Shown: positions 8,583-23,531, numbered from the stretch's first letter. The stretch: DNA of 64,000 nucleotides from CAWCFV01 sp963794995 (GCA_963794995.1 CAWCFV010000002.1:3224001-3288000); one strand, 5' to 3'. The notes: generated by a model from the sequence alone, not told the origin. Program-made: numbers and translations.

Positions 8583-8628
8583 GCATGCGCGATCTCCCCG
8601 CGCCAGGGCGCGGGTGGATCGCGCATGC
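8583..8628. repeat. Palindromic intergenic element, copy A
   Basis: The 22-base arm 8583-8604 pairs with 8607-8628 with two mismatches around a two-base loop. The outer arm is GCATGCGCGATC. The sequence and the right flank (CGAGGGTGGGG) recur at 11630-11675, so this is a dispersed repeat, not a one-off terminator. Confidence 0.8.
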
Positions 8629-8689
8629 GTCGAGGGTGGGGCGGGAACCGCTTCGACAATGTCGGTGATGTTCGATTGGCTACCTCGCC

Positions 8690-9076
8690 ATGAGCATCCG
8701 CTGGCAGTGCGTCTGCGTCGACGCCACCGACCCCGCCCCCGTGGCGCAGTTCTGGGAGCGGGCGCTGGGCTGGCGCCGTACCTACGACTCGCCGGACGAG
8801 ATCGTCCTCGAGCCCCCGGCCGGCAGCCCGGAGGACGGCGTCTCCCCGGACCTCCTGGTCCTGCGGGTCCCTGAGCCGAAGACGGTCAAGAACCGGCTGC
8901 ACCTCGACCTGCGGCCGGACGACCAGGCCGCGGAGGTGGCCCGGCTCGAGGGGCTCGGCGCGACCCGGGTGTCGGTGGGCCAGGGCAAGGACGTCACCTG
9001 GGTGGTGCTGGCCGACCCGGGCGGCAACGAGTTCTGCGTGCTGCGCGCGCTGACCCCCGAGGAGCTGGCCGAGTGA
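8690..9076 (+). CDS. VOC family protein (glyoxalase-like domain)
   Basis: 128 residues forming one vicinal-oxygen-chelate domain of the Glyoxalase_6 kind: an opening strand CVCVDATDPAPVAQFWERAL, a central KNRLHLDLR and a closing WVVLADPGGNEFCVL. Members are metal-dependent lyases, dioxygenases or drug-binding resistance proteins; no substrate can be read from sequence. The ATG at 8690 lacks a clear ribosome site. Its stop overlaps the GTG of the downstream ABC ATPase, so it heads a four-gene operon with the exporter, which makes a link to drug or metabolite resistance plausible but unproven. Confidence 0.85.
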   Translation: MSIRWQCVCVDATDPAPVAQFWERALGWRRTYDSPDEIVLEPPAGSPEDGVSPDLLVLRVPEPKTVKNRLHLDLRPDDQAAEVARLEGLGATRVSVGQGKDVTWVVLADPGGNEFCVLRALTPEELAE

Positions 9077-10041
9077 CGGTCATCGAGGTCGAGGACCTGC
9101 GGCGGACCTACCGCACCCGCACCAGCCCGTGGCGGCGTGGCTCGAAGGAGGTCGAGGCGGTCCGCGGGGTCTCCTTCGCCGTCGAGCGGGGCGAGCTGTT
9201 CGGCCTGCTCGGGCCGAACGGCGCCGGCAAGACCACCACCATCAAGATGCTCATCACCCTGCTGCTGCCCAGCTCGGGCACCGCGACCGTGCTGGGGCAC
9301 GACGTCGTGGCCGACCCCCGCGAGGTGCGCCGCCGGGTCGGCTACGTCTTCGGCGGCGACCGCGGCCTGTACGAGCGGCTCTCCGGCCTGGACAACCTGC
9401 GCTACTTCGCCGAGCTCTACGGCGTGCCCCCGCGCGAGCAGAAGGCCCGCATCGGCGAGCTGCTGGAGCTGGTCGGGCTCACCGGCCGCGAGAAGGAGCG
9501 GGTCGAGGGCTACTCGCGCGGCATGCGCCAGCGGCTGCACGTCGCCCGGGGCCTGCTTCACCGGCCGGAGGTGCTCTTCCTCGACGAGCCGTCGATCGGG
9601 ATCGACCCGGTCGGCGCCCGGGAGCTGCGCAGCACGGTCGCCGACCTGCGCGCGGCCGGCACGACGATCCTGCTCACGACCCACTACATGTTCGAGGCCG
9701 ACGAGCTCTGTGACCGGATCGCGGTCATCGCCGGCGGCTCGATCGTGGCCGAGGGGACCCCGGCCGACCTCAAGGCGCGGGTCGGCGAGGGCACGGTCGT
9801 CGAGATCGAGGTCTTCGGCGACGCGGGGGCCTCGCTCGGCGCGGTGGAGGCGCTGCCCGGGGTGCGCTCGGCGGGCGTCGAGGAACGCGGCCAGGCGCAG
9901 CTGCTGGTGGTCCGGGCCGAGCCCGGCGCGGAGGTCGCCCAGCCGGTCCTCGGCTGCCTGGACGGTGTACGTCTCGGCCGGGTCGCCACCCGCGAGCCGA
10001 CCCTGGAGGACGCCTACGTCGAGCTCGTGGGGACCGCGTGA
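9073..10041 (+). CDS. ABC-2 type exporter, ATP-binding subunit
   Basis: 322 residues. Walker A is GPNGAGKT near residues 50-57, the signature region is GYSRGMRQRL (degenerate compared with LSGGQ), Walker B is VLFLDEPS and the H-loop is TTHYMFEADELCD. The DrrA/NatA-like C-terminal extension starts near residue 225. The family drives ABC-2 exporters for antibiotics, lipids or polysaccharides. Start at GTG 9073 overlaps the VOC stop by four bases; its own stop overlaps the next permease. Two permease genes follow, giving a heterodimeric membrane part. Confidence 0.92.
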   Translation: MTVIEVEDLRRTYRTRTSPWRRGSKEVEAVRGVSFAVERGELFGLLGPNGAGKTTTIKMLITLLLPSSGTATVLGHDVVADPREVRRRVGYVFGGDRGLYERLSGLDNLRYFAELYGVPPREQKARIGELLELVGLTGREKERVEGYSRGMRQRLHVARGLLHRPEVLFLDEPSIGIDPVGARELRSTVADLRAAGTTILLTTHYMFEADELCDRIAVIAGGSIVAEGTPADLKARVGEGTVVEIEVFGDAGASLGAVEALPGVRSAGVEERGQAQLLVVRAEPGAEVAQPVLGCLDGVRLGRVATREPTLEDAYVELVGTA

Positions 10042-10817
10042 GCGTCCTGCGCGTCCTGCGCGTGCTCGGCATCGGGTGGTGGTTCCACCTCAAGATGCTC
10101 GCCCGCTCGGCCTTCGACGGCATCCTCGGCGTGCTCTGGCCGCTGTTCTTCGCGACGATCGCGTTCCTCATGTACGGCCTGCAGGGCGATGACAGCGCGC
10201 TGCTCTACGCCGGCATCGGCGCCAGCGTCCTCGGCGTGTGGTCGTCGGTGAGCACCTCCGGCAGCAGTGTCGTGCAGCGCGAGCGCTGGCAGGGGACCCT
10301 CGAGCTGCTCGTGGCCGCGCCGGTGCCGCTGCCGCTGGTCCTGCTCCCGGTGACGGTCGCGATGGCGACCGTCGGCCTCTACTCCATGGTCGCGACCCTG
10401 CTGTGGGGGCGCTTCCTCTTCGGCATCGAGGTGGACATCACCCAGCCGCTGCTGTTCGCGCTGGCCGTGCCCGCCACGGTGCTGTCGATCGGCGCGCTCG
10501 GCTTCGTGCTGAGCGTGACCGTCGTCCGGTACCGCACCGCGTGGGCGCTGGGCAGCTCGCTCGAGGAACCGGTCTGGCTGGTGTCGGGCTTCCTGGTGCC
10601 CATCGCCACGCTGCCCGACTGGGTCCGTCCGGTGTCGTGGCTGCTCGCACCGACCTGGGGCGTCAACGCCATCCGGGAGTCGGCGCTGGGCGGCAACCCG
10701 CTGCCCGACCTGCTCGCCTGCGCCGGGCTCGGTGCGCTGTACCTGCTCGTCGGCGTGCTCTGCGCCGAGTCGGTGCTGCGGTCCGCCCGGCGCAACGCCA
10801 GCCTGGCGCTGACATGA
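10038..10817 (+). CDS. ABC-2 type exporter permease, first subunit
   Basis: 259 residues with six predicted membrane helices. The ABC-2 permease pattern is clear: a charged N-terminus, SGSSVVQRERWQGTLELLVA in the coupling region, and EEPVWLVSGFLVPIATLPDW before the last helix. It pairs with the next permease and the ATPase upstream. GTG 10038 overlaps the ATPase stop and its stop overlaps the next start. Substrate unknown. Confidence 0.9.
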   Translation: MSVLRVLRVLGIGWWFHLKMLARSAFDGILGVLWPLFFATIAFLMYGLQGDDSALLYAGIGASVLGVWSSVSTSGSSVVQRERWQGTLELLVAAPVPLPLVLLPVTVAMATVGLYSMVATLLWGRFLFGIEVDITQPLLFALAVPATVLSIGALGFVLSVTVVRYRTAWALGSSLEEPVWLVSGFLVPIATLPDWVRPVSWLLAPTWGVNAIRESALGGNPLPDLLACAGLGALYLLVGVLCAESVLRSARRNASLALT

Positions 10818-11611
10818 CCGCGGTCGTCACCAACCTGCGGATCCTCGTCCTCGGCGGCATCACCAGCTACCGGGCGCTGTTCAACTGGATCACGCCGTGG
10901 ATCCTGATCCCGACCTTCCTGATCGGGCCGATCACCCAGATCCTGCTGTTCGCCTACCTGGGGCGCAGCGCCGGGATCGGCTCCGACGAGTTCTTCGTGA
11001 TCGGCAACTCGCTGCAGTACGCCGCCATCCCGTGCCTGTTCGCGATGGGCAACACGATCGGCAACGAGCGGCAGACCAAGACGCTCGGCATCATCCTGTC
11101 GACCCCTGCCGCCCGGATCCCGCTGTTCGTCGGGCGCGCGCTGCCGGTGATCCTCAACGGCTGGGTGGTCGCGCTGTTCGCGCTCGTCGCCGGCGGGGCG
11201 ATCTTCTCCATCGACGTGCCCGGGTCGGCGTACCTGCCGATCGTGCTGGTCAGCCTGCTGGCGTCGTTCTCCTGCACCGGCCTGGGCCTCGTGGGCGCCG
11301 CGCTGGCGCTGCGGGTCCGCGAGACGGCCGTGCTGTCCAACGTGATCTTCGGGGTGCTGCTGGTCTTCTGCGGCGTGAACGTCCCCATCGACCGGCTGCC
11401 CGCCTGGATGGGCGCCGTGTCGCCCTGGCTGCCGCTGACGCACGCCATCCAGGCCGCCCGGGAGCTCGCCGACGGGGTCGCCCTGGCCGAGGTGGGTGGC
11501 CTGCTGCTGCGGGAGACCGGCATCGGTGCCGGGTACGTCGTCGTCGGCGTGCTGATGCTCTCGTTCTTCGAGTGGGAGAGCCGGCGACGGGCCACCCTCG
11601 AGGTGTTCTGA
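10814..11611 (+). CDS. ABC-2 type exporter permease, second subunit
   Basis: 265 residues with six predicted membrane segments. ABC-2 features include GNTIGNERQTKTLGIILSTP in the cytoplasmic loop and the NVPIDRLPAWMGAVSPWLPL segment before the final helix. The ATG at 10814 overlaps the stop of the first permease (ATGA). The open frame reaches back to 10238 but that part is a shadow of the preceding gene. Last gene of the 8690-11611 operon; a palindromic element follows. Confidence 0.9.
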   Translation: MTAVVTNLRILVLGGITSYRALFNWITPWILIPTFLIGPITQILLFAYLGRSAGIGSDEFFVIGNSLQYAAIPCLFAMGNTIGNERQTKTLGIILSTPAARIPLFVGRALPVILNGWVVALFALVAGGAIFSIDVPGSAYLPIVLVSLLASFSCTGLGLVGAALALRVRETAVLSNVIFGVLLVFCGVNVPIDRLPAWMGAVSPWLPLTHAIQAARELADGVALAEVGGLLLRETGIGAGYVVVGVLMLSFFEWESRRRATLEVF

Positions 11612-11629
11612 CCCCACCCTCGTCGACGG

Positions 11630-11675
11630 GCATGCGCGATCCACCCGCGCCGGAGCGCAGGTGGATCGCGCATAC
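11630..11675. repeat. Palindromic intergenic element, copy B
   Basis: The arm 11630-11651 (outer part GCATGCGCGATCC) pairs with 11654-11675 with three mismatches. Further out, CCACCCTCG on the left faces CGAGGGGGTGG on the right. It closely matches copy A at 8583-8628, in the same orientation judged by the right flank. Located between convergent genes, so it can serve as a two-way terminator. Confidence 0.82.
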
Positions 11676-11692
11676 CTCGAGGGGGTGGCCGG

Positions 11693-12952
11693 TCAGCGAG
11701 GCAGGTAGGTGTCGACGAACGTGTTGCCGAAGACGTCGTCCGGGTCGAGCGCGCGCCGGAGGGCGACGGCGTCGGCCAACCGCGGGTAGCGCCCGGCGAC
11801 CTCGTCCGCCGGTGTCGTGAAGACCTTCCCCCAGTGCGGCCGGGGCGCGAACGGCGCCAGCGCTGCCTCGACCGCCGTCACCACCGGGAGCACCGCGGCG
11901 GTGTCGTCGACCCAGGTGAAGTGCACCGCGACCGCGTCGAGGCCGTAGGCCGGGCTGAGCCACAGGTCGTCGGCCGCGACCGTGCGCAGCTCGCAGACCT
12001 GCAGGACCGGCGCGACCCGGCCGCGCAGGGCGTGCAGCGCCGTGACGGCCGCCTGCGCGTGCTCGCGAGGCAGCAGGTACTCGGTCTGCAGCTCGCGTCC
12101 GCTGCTCGGCGTGTGGTCCAGCCGGAAGTGCGGCAGCCGCTCGTGCCAGGGCCCCGGCTCGCCGAGCTGGGCGGTGCACGCGTCAGCCGCCTGCCCCGGG
12201 ACCGGGTGCCGCGGCGAGTCGGCCGGCGTCCCGCCGAGCCAGCCGGGGTCCGGCCACGGCTTCGGGTCGTCCGTCCGGCGCTTGAGCCACACCTGCCAAA
12301 CCGTCTCGGGGCCCCACTCGGTGAAGATGCTCACGCTGTCCCCGCTCGCGAAGACCTCGGCGAGGTGCTCGACCAGCGTGTCGAAGGGGACGTCGTCGAC
12401 CACCCGCTGCGCCATGTCGTACGCCGGCTCGACGGCGAGCGTGAGCGCGGTGACCACGCCGAGCGCGCCGAGCGCGACCACCGCTCCGGGCAGGCGCGGG
12501 TCGGACCGGTCGAGGTGCAGCAGGTCGCCGGTCGCGGTGACCAGGTCCAGTGCCGTGACCGCCGTGGCCAGGCAGCCCTTGCGGTCGCCCGAGCCGTGGG
12601 TCCCGGTCGCCACGGCGCCGGCGATGCAGATGTGCGGGAGCGAGCCCATGTTGTGCAGCGCGAGCCCGGCCTCGTGCAGCCGGGGCGCCACCTCGCCGAA
12701 GCGCAGCCCCGCCGACACCGTCACCGAGTGCCGGCCGTCGGCGATGTCGAGCCGCGCCGGCAGCCCGGCGAGGGACAGGAGCTCGCCCTCGGTGTCGGCG
12801 ACCGGGCTGAACGAGTGCCCGCTGCCGAGCGCACGGACCCGGCTGCTCGCGGCGACCAGCTCCTGCACCTGCTCGACGGAGGTGGGCCGGTGCACCGCCG
12901 CCGCCGCGAAGGTGACGTTGCCGGCCCAGTTGCGCATGGTCAACGGTCCCAC
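11693..12952 (-). CDS. FAD-dependent alditol oxidase family protein
   Basis: 419 residues. The N-terminal FAD-binding (PCMH-type) domain contains RALGSGHSFSPVAD; from the GTG start at 12952 the histidine is residue 46, the same position as the covalent FAD-linking His46 of Streptomyces coelicolor alditol oxidase, which supports this start over the ATG at 12937. The LPHICIAGAVATGTHGSGD stretch (about 106-124) is also shared. The C-terminal ALO-type domain contains RPHWGKVF. The family oxidises xylitol, sorbitol or related polyols, or sugar lactones, with oxygen to give hydrogen peroxide; the exact substrate is not readable. It overlaps the end of the preceding minus-strand gene by 13 bases. 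Confidence 0.88.
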   Translation of the reverse strand: MGPLTMRNWAGNVTFAAAAVHRPTSVEQVQELVAASSRVRALGSGHSFSPVADTEGELLSLAGLPARLDIADGRHSVTVSAGLRFGEVAPRLHEAGLALHNMGSLPHICIAGAVATGTHGSGDRKGCLATAVTALDLVTATGDLLHLDRSDPRLPGAVVALGALGVVTALTLAVEPAYDMAQRVVDDVPFDTLVEHLAEVFASGDSVSIFTEWGPETVWQVWLKRRTDDPKPWPDPGWLGGTPADSPRHPVPGQAADACTAQLGEPGPWHERLPHFRLDHTPSSGRELQTEYLLPREHAQAAVTALHALRGRVAPVLQVCELRTVAADDLWLSPAYGLDAVAVHFTWVDDTAAVLPVVTAVEAALAPFAPRPHWGKVFTTPADEVAGRYPRLADAVALRRALDPDDVFGNTFVDTYLPR

Positions 12953-13364
12953 GCGCTCCCGGCTGCCAGTCGCAGCGCGAGGAGGTCGGCGAGCGGCAGC
13001 GACTCGCCGTCACGTCCGCCGGCGCCGACGACGAGTGGCGGGTCGCTCGGCGCCACGGTCGCGCCACGGAACCGGGCGGCCAGGGTCGGCGGCGCGGTCA
13101 GCACGTAGAACTGCCCGTCCTCGTCGACGGCCAGGGACCTGTTGCGCTTGAGGTACCAGCCGGTGAGGCCGGTGCGGTAGAGCGCGCGTCCGTTGGTGGC
13201 CCGCGCCTGCAGGGACACGGGTGCGAGCCCGCGGGCGCGCGCGTCGTGCACGAAGCCCGCGAGCAGCGCGCGGGCCTGCTCGGTCTCGGCGGCCCGCACC
13301 CGGTCGAGCCGGGCGACCTGCTCCTCCGCGGCGTCGCGGCGCCGTGCGGCCCAGCCGTCGTCGC

Positions 13365-13368
<4 letters not shown>
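12940..13368 (-). CDS. Conserved hypothetical protein downstream of lhr
   Basis: 142 residues. A charged N-terminal helix (AARRRDAAEEQVARLDRVRA) precedes a compact part with TNGRALYRTGLTGWYLKRNR and a short strand DEDGQFYVLTAP. I recognise it as a protein often found next to lhr in Actinobacteria but know of no function. ATG 13368 overlaps the lhr stop (ATGA), and its stop overlaps the start of the alditol oxidase gene. The tight coupling suggests co-expression with Lhr. Confidence 0.8.
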
Positions 13369-18014
<4,646 letters not shown>

Positions 18015-18100
18015 CGGTCTGACATCCGCAGGGACCGGTCGCCACGGCCGTACCGACAGTGGCGTACACCCGCCGCACGCGGTGAGTTCACCACCTCCGG

Positions 18101-18134
18101 CGGCGGTCGATCACGTGCACGTGATCAACCGCCG
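18101..18134. repeat. 34-base near-perfect palindrome upstream of lhr and an ABC operon
   Basis: The half 18101-18117 (CGGCGGTCGATCACGTG) mirrors 18118-18134 with one mismatch and no loop. The central 18 bases (GATCACGTGCACGTGATC) are a perfect palindrome. Lying between two divergent genes with no loop, it looks more like a dimeric protein's operator than a terminator. Confidence 0.65.
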
Positions 18135-18175
18135 GGGGGTGGGGGTGGCGGGGTGGGGGGGGTAATCGGGTGGGG
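18134..18175 (+). other. G-rich tract with G-quadruplex potential
   Basis: Runs of 6, 5, 4 and 8 guanines occur at 18134-18162, separated by 1-4 other bases, with two more runs after. This meets the usual four-run rule for an intramolecular G-quadruplex on the plus strand, immediately upstream of the TAGGGT -10 of the ABC operon. Confidence 0.55.
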
Positions 18176-18194
18176 AGCCGTCGGGGGGTCGGTC

Positions 18195-18200
18195 TAGGGT
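18195..18200 (+). promoter_or_regulatory. Likely -10 element of second ABC operon
   Basis: TAGGGT at 18195-18200 is eight bases before the GTG at 18209 and there is no ribosome site, suggesting a leaderless or near-leaderless message. Confidence 0.45.
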
Positions 18201-18208
18201 CGTGAACC

Positions 18209-19182
<974 letters not shown>

Positions 19183-19183
<1 letters not shown>

Positions 19184-20010
19184 TGGCGCTGCACGCCCGG
19201 GCCACGCTGCAGGAGCTGCCGCCGGTGCCGCCGACGTACGAGCTGGTGCTGCGGTCCTTCGCCTACTGGATGGCGCAGTACCGCCGGACCTGGCGCGGCT
19301 CGGCCATCACCACCGTGCTGGAGCCGCTGGGCTTCCTGGCCGCGATGGGCTTCGGGCTCGGCCTGCTCGTGGACCGCGGGAGCGGGACGGCCTCCCTCGG
19401 CGGGGTCGGCTACCTGGAGTTCATCGCACCCGGCCTGCTGGCGGCGACGGCGATGCAGACGGCCTCGTTCGAGTCGACGTACCCGGTGATGGGCTCCATC
19501 AAGTGGCACCGCACCTACCACGGCATGCTGGCGACCCCGCTGCGGTCGGCGGACCTGCTGGCCGGTCACCTGCTGTTCGTCGCCTTCCGGCTGACGGTCA
19601 CCGCCACGGCGTTCTTCCTCGTGATGCTGCTGTTCGGCGCCATCCCGTCGGCCTGGGGCGTGCTCGCGGTCCCGGCAGCCGTCCTCACCGGGCTGGCCTT
19701 CGCGCCGGCCATCTTCGCGTTCTCGGCCACCGTGGACGACCAGTCCGCCTACGCGATGCTGTTCCGGTTCGGGATCATGCCGATGTTCCTGTTCTCCGGC
19801 ACGTTCTTCCCGGTCGCCCAGCTGCCCGGCTGGCTCGAGCCGGTCGCCCAGGTGGTGCCGCTCTGGCACGGCGTCGACCTGGCGCGCGACCTGGCCCTCG
19901 GCCGGCCGTCGCCCGGCTCGGTCGCCCTGCACGTCGGCTACCTGGTGCTGTGGGCCGTCGCGGGCTTCCTGGTGGCCGCGTGGCGGTTCGAGAAGCGGCT
20001 GGTCGAGTGA
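19183..20010 (+). CDS. ABC-2 type exporter permease (second system, first subunit)
   Basis: 275 residues with about six membrane segments. After a soluble N-terminus with RSFAYWMAQYRRTWRGSAIT, the helices include EPLGFLAAMGFGLGLLVDRG. The conserved FLFSGTFFPVAQLPGWLEPV segment before the last helices is typical of NodJ/DrrB-type permeases. ATG 19183 overlaps the ATPase stop, and its stop overlaps the GTG of the next permease. Confidence 0.9.
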
Positions 20011-20831
20011 CCGGCCAGCCGCTGCTGCTGCGCGTCGCCCCGCCTCTGCCCGGTCGTCGGCTGCTGGGCACGGGCGGTGCGCGCTACCTGGTCGAACGCA
20101 ACATCCGGGTCTACCGCAACGGCTGGCTCGTGCTGCTGTCGGGCATCTTCGAGCCCGTCTTCTACCTGCTCTCCATCGGCGTCGGCGTGGCCCAACTGGT
20201 CGGCGACGTCGCGCTCCCCGGTGGCGAGCTGGTGTCGTACACCGTCTTCATCGCGCCCGGCATGCTTGCCGCCAGCGCCATGAACGGAGCCACCTACGAC
20301 GCCGTGTTCAACCTGTTCTTCAAGCTGAAGTACAACAAGCTCTACGACGCGGTCCTGGCCACCCCCGTGACCCCTGTCGACGTCGCCGTCGGCGAGATCG
20401 GCTGGGCGTTGATGCGCGGGGCGTTCTACTCCTCGGCCTTCCTGCTGGTGATGCTGGTGATGGGGCTGATCTCGTCGTGGTGGGCGCTGCTCGCCCTGCC
20501 TGCCGTCGTGCTGGTCGGCTTCGCGTTCGCCGCGGTCGGGACGGCGGCGACGACCTACATGAAGTCGTGGCAGGACTTCGAGTACGTCACGCTCGTCTCG
20601 CTGCCGATGTTCCTCTTCTCGGCGACCTTCTACCCGCTGTCGACCTACCCGGAGACGCTGCAGTGGGTGGTGCGGCTCTCACCGCTCTACCACGCGGCGA
20701 CGCTGCTGCGGGAGCTGACGACCGGTGCGGTCGGCCCGGGCTCGCTCGTCCACGTGCTCGTGCTGCTCGGGCTCGGGCTGGTGGGCCTGCTCGTGACCGG
20801 CCGCCGGCTGGAGAAGCTGCTGCTCACCTAG
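20007..20831 (+). CDS. ABC-2 type exporter permease (second system, second subunit)
   Basis: 274 residues, about six membrane helices, NodJ/DrrB-like. The coupling region reads KLKYNKLYDAVLATPVTPVD, and FLFSATFYPLSTYPETLQWV before the end matches the partner permease, so the two subunits are paralogues forming a heterodimer. GTG 20007 overlaps the previous stop. Substrate unknown. It ends 19 bases from the convergent carbonic anhydrase gene, with no clear terminator between. Confidence 0.9.
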   Translation: MTGQPLLLRVAPPLPGRRLLGTGGARYLVERNIRVYRNGWLVLLSGIFEPVFYLLSIGVGVAQLVGDVALPGGELVSYTVFIAPGMLAASAMNGATYDAVFNLFFKLKYNKLYDAVLATPVTPVDVAVGEIGWALMRGAFYSSAFLLVMLVMGLISSWWALLALPAVVLVGFAFAAVGTAATTYMKSWQDFEYVTLVSLPMFLFSATFYPLSTYPETLQWVVRLSPLYHAATLLRELTTGAVGPGSLVHVLVLLGLGLVGLLVTGRRLEKLLLT

Positions 20832-20850
20832 TGCCGGGACCACGGTCCAC

Positions 20851-21378
20851 TCAGCAGACCCGACTGAGCCGGCCGGTTCCGAGGTCGTAGAGGAAGCCGC
20901 CGACCGGGACCTCGTGCAGGTACGGCCAGGACCGCACCCGCTGGACGTCGCCGTGCAGCGCCGCCAGCTGGTCCTCGGTGGTGAGGAAGGAGATGCTCCG
21001 GGTGTCCGGGCCGCCGGCGAGGCGGATGGCCTCGTGCACGTCGGCCTCGGAGGCACCGGCCATCCGGCAGCCGGTGTGGGCGACGACCATCACCCGGTCG
21101 ACCTCGAGCAGGTGCCGGGCCAGCACCAGGGTGCGCAGGACGTCGTCGGTGACCCGGGCCCCGGCGTTGCGCAGGACCTTGGCGTCGCCGGGCACCAGCC
21201 CGAGCATCCGCAACGGGTCGATCCGGGAGTCCATGCAGGTCAGCACGCCCAGGCCCCGCGCTGCCCGGGCCTCGAGCTGAGGCAGGTCGGTGCTCCGGGC
21301 GAAGGCCTCGTTGGCCTCGAGGACGTCGGCGAACGTGTCGGCGAACGTGTCGTCGAGGGGCGTCGGGTCGCTCGGCAC
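20851..21378 (-). CDS. Beta-class carbonic anhydrase
   Basis: 175 residues, a short beta-carbonic anhydrase. Zinc ligands are Cys48 (in LTCMDSRIDP), His101 and Cys104 (in AHTGCRMAG); the catalytic Asp50-Arg52 pair is intact. The enzyme interconverts carbon dioxide and bicarbonate in the cytoplasm. The GTG at 21378 is chosen because it starts the conserved part; the frame stays open further upstream. A second copy of the motif spacing typical of longer plant-type enzymes is absent, as expected for this mycobacterial-type clade. Confidence 0.9.
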   Translation of the reverse strand: MPSDPTPLDDTFADTFADVLEANEAFARSTDLPQLEARAARGLGVLTCMDSRIDPLRMLGLVPGDAKVLRNAGARVTDDVLRTLVLARHLLEVDRVMVVAHTGCRMAGASEADVHEAIRLAGGPDTRSISFLTTEDQLAALHGDVQRVRSWPYLHEVPVGGFLYDLGTGRLSRVC

Positions 21379-21453
21379 GGGCGACAGCCTAGGAGGTACG
21401 GCGGGACGTCCGGACCCCCGGAGGTCCGGGTGAGGGGCGCGCCGTCGCTCGGC

Positions 21454-21459
21454 GATACT
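21454..21459 (+). promoter_or_regulatory. Likely -10 element of the DUF3046 gene
   Basis: GATACT at 21454-21459 is six bases before the GTG at 21466, without a ribosome site, the same leaderless spacing seen for several other genes here. Confidence 0.45.
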
Positions 21460-21465
21460 GGCCGG

Positions 21466-21657
21466 GTGCGGCTGACGGACTTCTGGGAGCGGATGCGCGA
21501 GGTCTTCGGGCCGCACGCCGAGTCGGTCGTCGACCTGCACGTGCTCAGCGAGCTCGGCAACCGCACCCCGTCCCAGGCCCTGGCCGCCGGCGAGCCCACG
21601 CTGGCCGTCTGGCGCGCCGTGTGCGAGGGCCACGACGTCCCGCCCGCCCAGCGCTGA
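21466..21657 (+). CDS. DUF3046 protein
   Basis: 63 residues, the normal size for DUF3046, a small actinobacterial family usually found directly upstream of recA. Hallmarks are RLTDFWERMREVFG at the start and the VWRAVCEGHDVP end. Function is unknown; the constant position before recA suggests some tie to that locus. The recA LexA box lies 42 bases after its stop, so recA has its own promoter. Confidence 0.9.
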   Translation: MRLTDFWERMREVFGPHAESVVDLHVLSELGNRTPSQALAAGEPTLAVWRAVCEGHDVPPAQR

Positions 21658-21698
21658 ACTTCTCCTCCCGGCGTGTCGGACGGCGTCCCTGCCCAGGA

Positions 21699-21714
21699 TC
21701 GAACACCTGTTCGG
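21699..21714 (+). promoter_or_regulatory. LexA (SOS) box of recA
   Basis: TCGAACACCTGTTCGG at 21699-21714 matches the actinobacterial/Bacillus LexA operator TCGAAC-N4-GTTCGA at 11 of 12 fixed bases. A -10-like TAGTGT follows at 21716-21721, so LexA bound here would block the recA promoter. Confidence 0.9.
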
Positions 21715-21793
21715 GTAGTGTCCACAGGAGTCGGACCCGGCAGCCCCGGTCCACATCTCCCGGCCGTCGCCGGGTTGTGTCCGGGGCCAGTCC

Positions 21794-21799
21794 TAGGTT
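21794..21799 (+). promoter_or_regulatory. Possible second, leaderless recA promoter
   Basis: TAGGTT at 21794-21799 is seven bases before an in-frame GTG at 21807. This would give a LexA-independent recA transcript whose protein has 14 extra N-terminal residues. Confidence 0.4.
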
Positions 21800-21848
21800 C
21801 GGGACCGTGACCAAGACATCGCGCACCTCCTCCTCCAGGACGGCACCC

Positions 21849-22898
<1,050 letters not shown>

Positions 22899-22907
22899 GG
22901 CCGGTCG

Positions 22908-23531
22908 GTGCTGGGTGCGCTGCCGGGTCCGACACCGGGCAGCCCGGCCGACGACGGGCCCGAGCCGGACCCCGAGTCCGTCGCGCGCACGATCGTGCTG
23001 CGCAAGCTCACGGCGGCGCCCCGCTCCCGGGCCCAGCTCGCGGGTGACCTCGCGGCGCGTGCCGTGCCGGAGGAGGTCGCGGAGCGGGTGCTCGACCGGT
23101 TCACCGAGGTGGGCCTGGTCGACGACGCGGCGTTCGCCGAGGTGTGGGTGCGCACGAGGCACTCGGGGCGCGGCCTGTCGCGCCAGGCCCTGCGGCGCGA
23201 GCTGCGTGCCAAGGGAGTCGACGACGAGACCGTGACCGAGGCGGTCGCCGACATCGACGACGAGGCCGAGACCCGGACGGCCCGCGCGCTGGTGGCCCGC
23301 CGGGTGCGGGCCACCCGCGGGCAGCCGCACGAGGTCCGGCTGCGCCGGCTGGTCGGTCAGCTGGCCCGCAAGGGCTACCCGGGGGGCCTGGCGATGCGGG
23401 TGGTCCGCGAGGCGCTCACGGCCGACGGCGTCCTGCCCGACGGTGCCGACGGTGCCGACGGTGCGACGCCGAGGGCGCCGGCGACACGGGGTAGAGCGCG
23501 GCTCACCGGGCGGGCCGTCGGCGCTCCTTGA
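22908..23531 (+). CDS. recX: Regulatory protein RecX
   Basis: 207 residues. RecX binds and limits RecA filaments. The three-helix repeats are visible: IVLRKLTAAPRSRAQLAGDL, LDRFTEVGLVDDAAFAEVWV and RLRRLVGQLARKGYPGGLAM. Both ends carry extra low-complexity residues, including GADGADGA from a short tandem repeat near 23445-23462. Start at GTG 22908, nine bases after the recA stop, as in most actinobacteria where recA and recX are co-transcribed. Confidence 0.92.
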   Translation: MLGALPGPTPGSPADDGPEPDPESVARTIVLRKLTAAPRSRAQLAGDLAARAVPEEVAERVLDRFTEVGLVDDAAFAEVWVRTRHSGRGLSRQALRRELRAKGVDDETVTEAVADIDDEAETRTARALVARRVRATRGQPHEVRLRRLVGQLARKGYPGGLAMRVVREALTADGVLPDGADGADGATPRAPATRGRARLTGRAVGAP

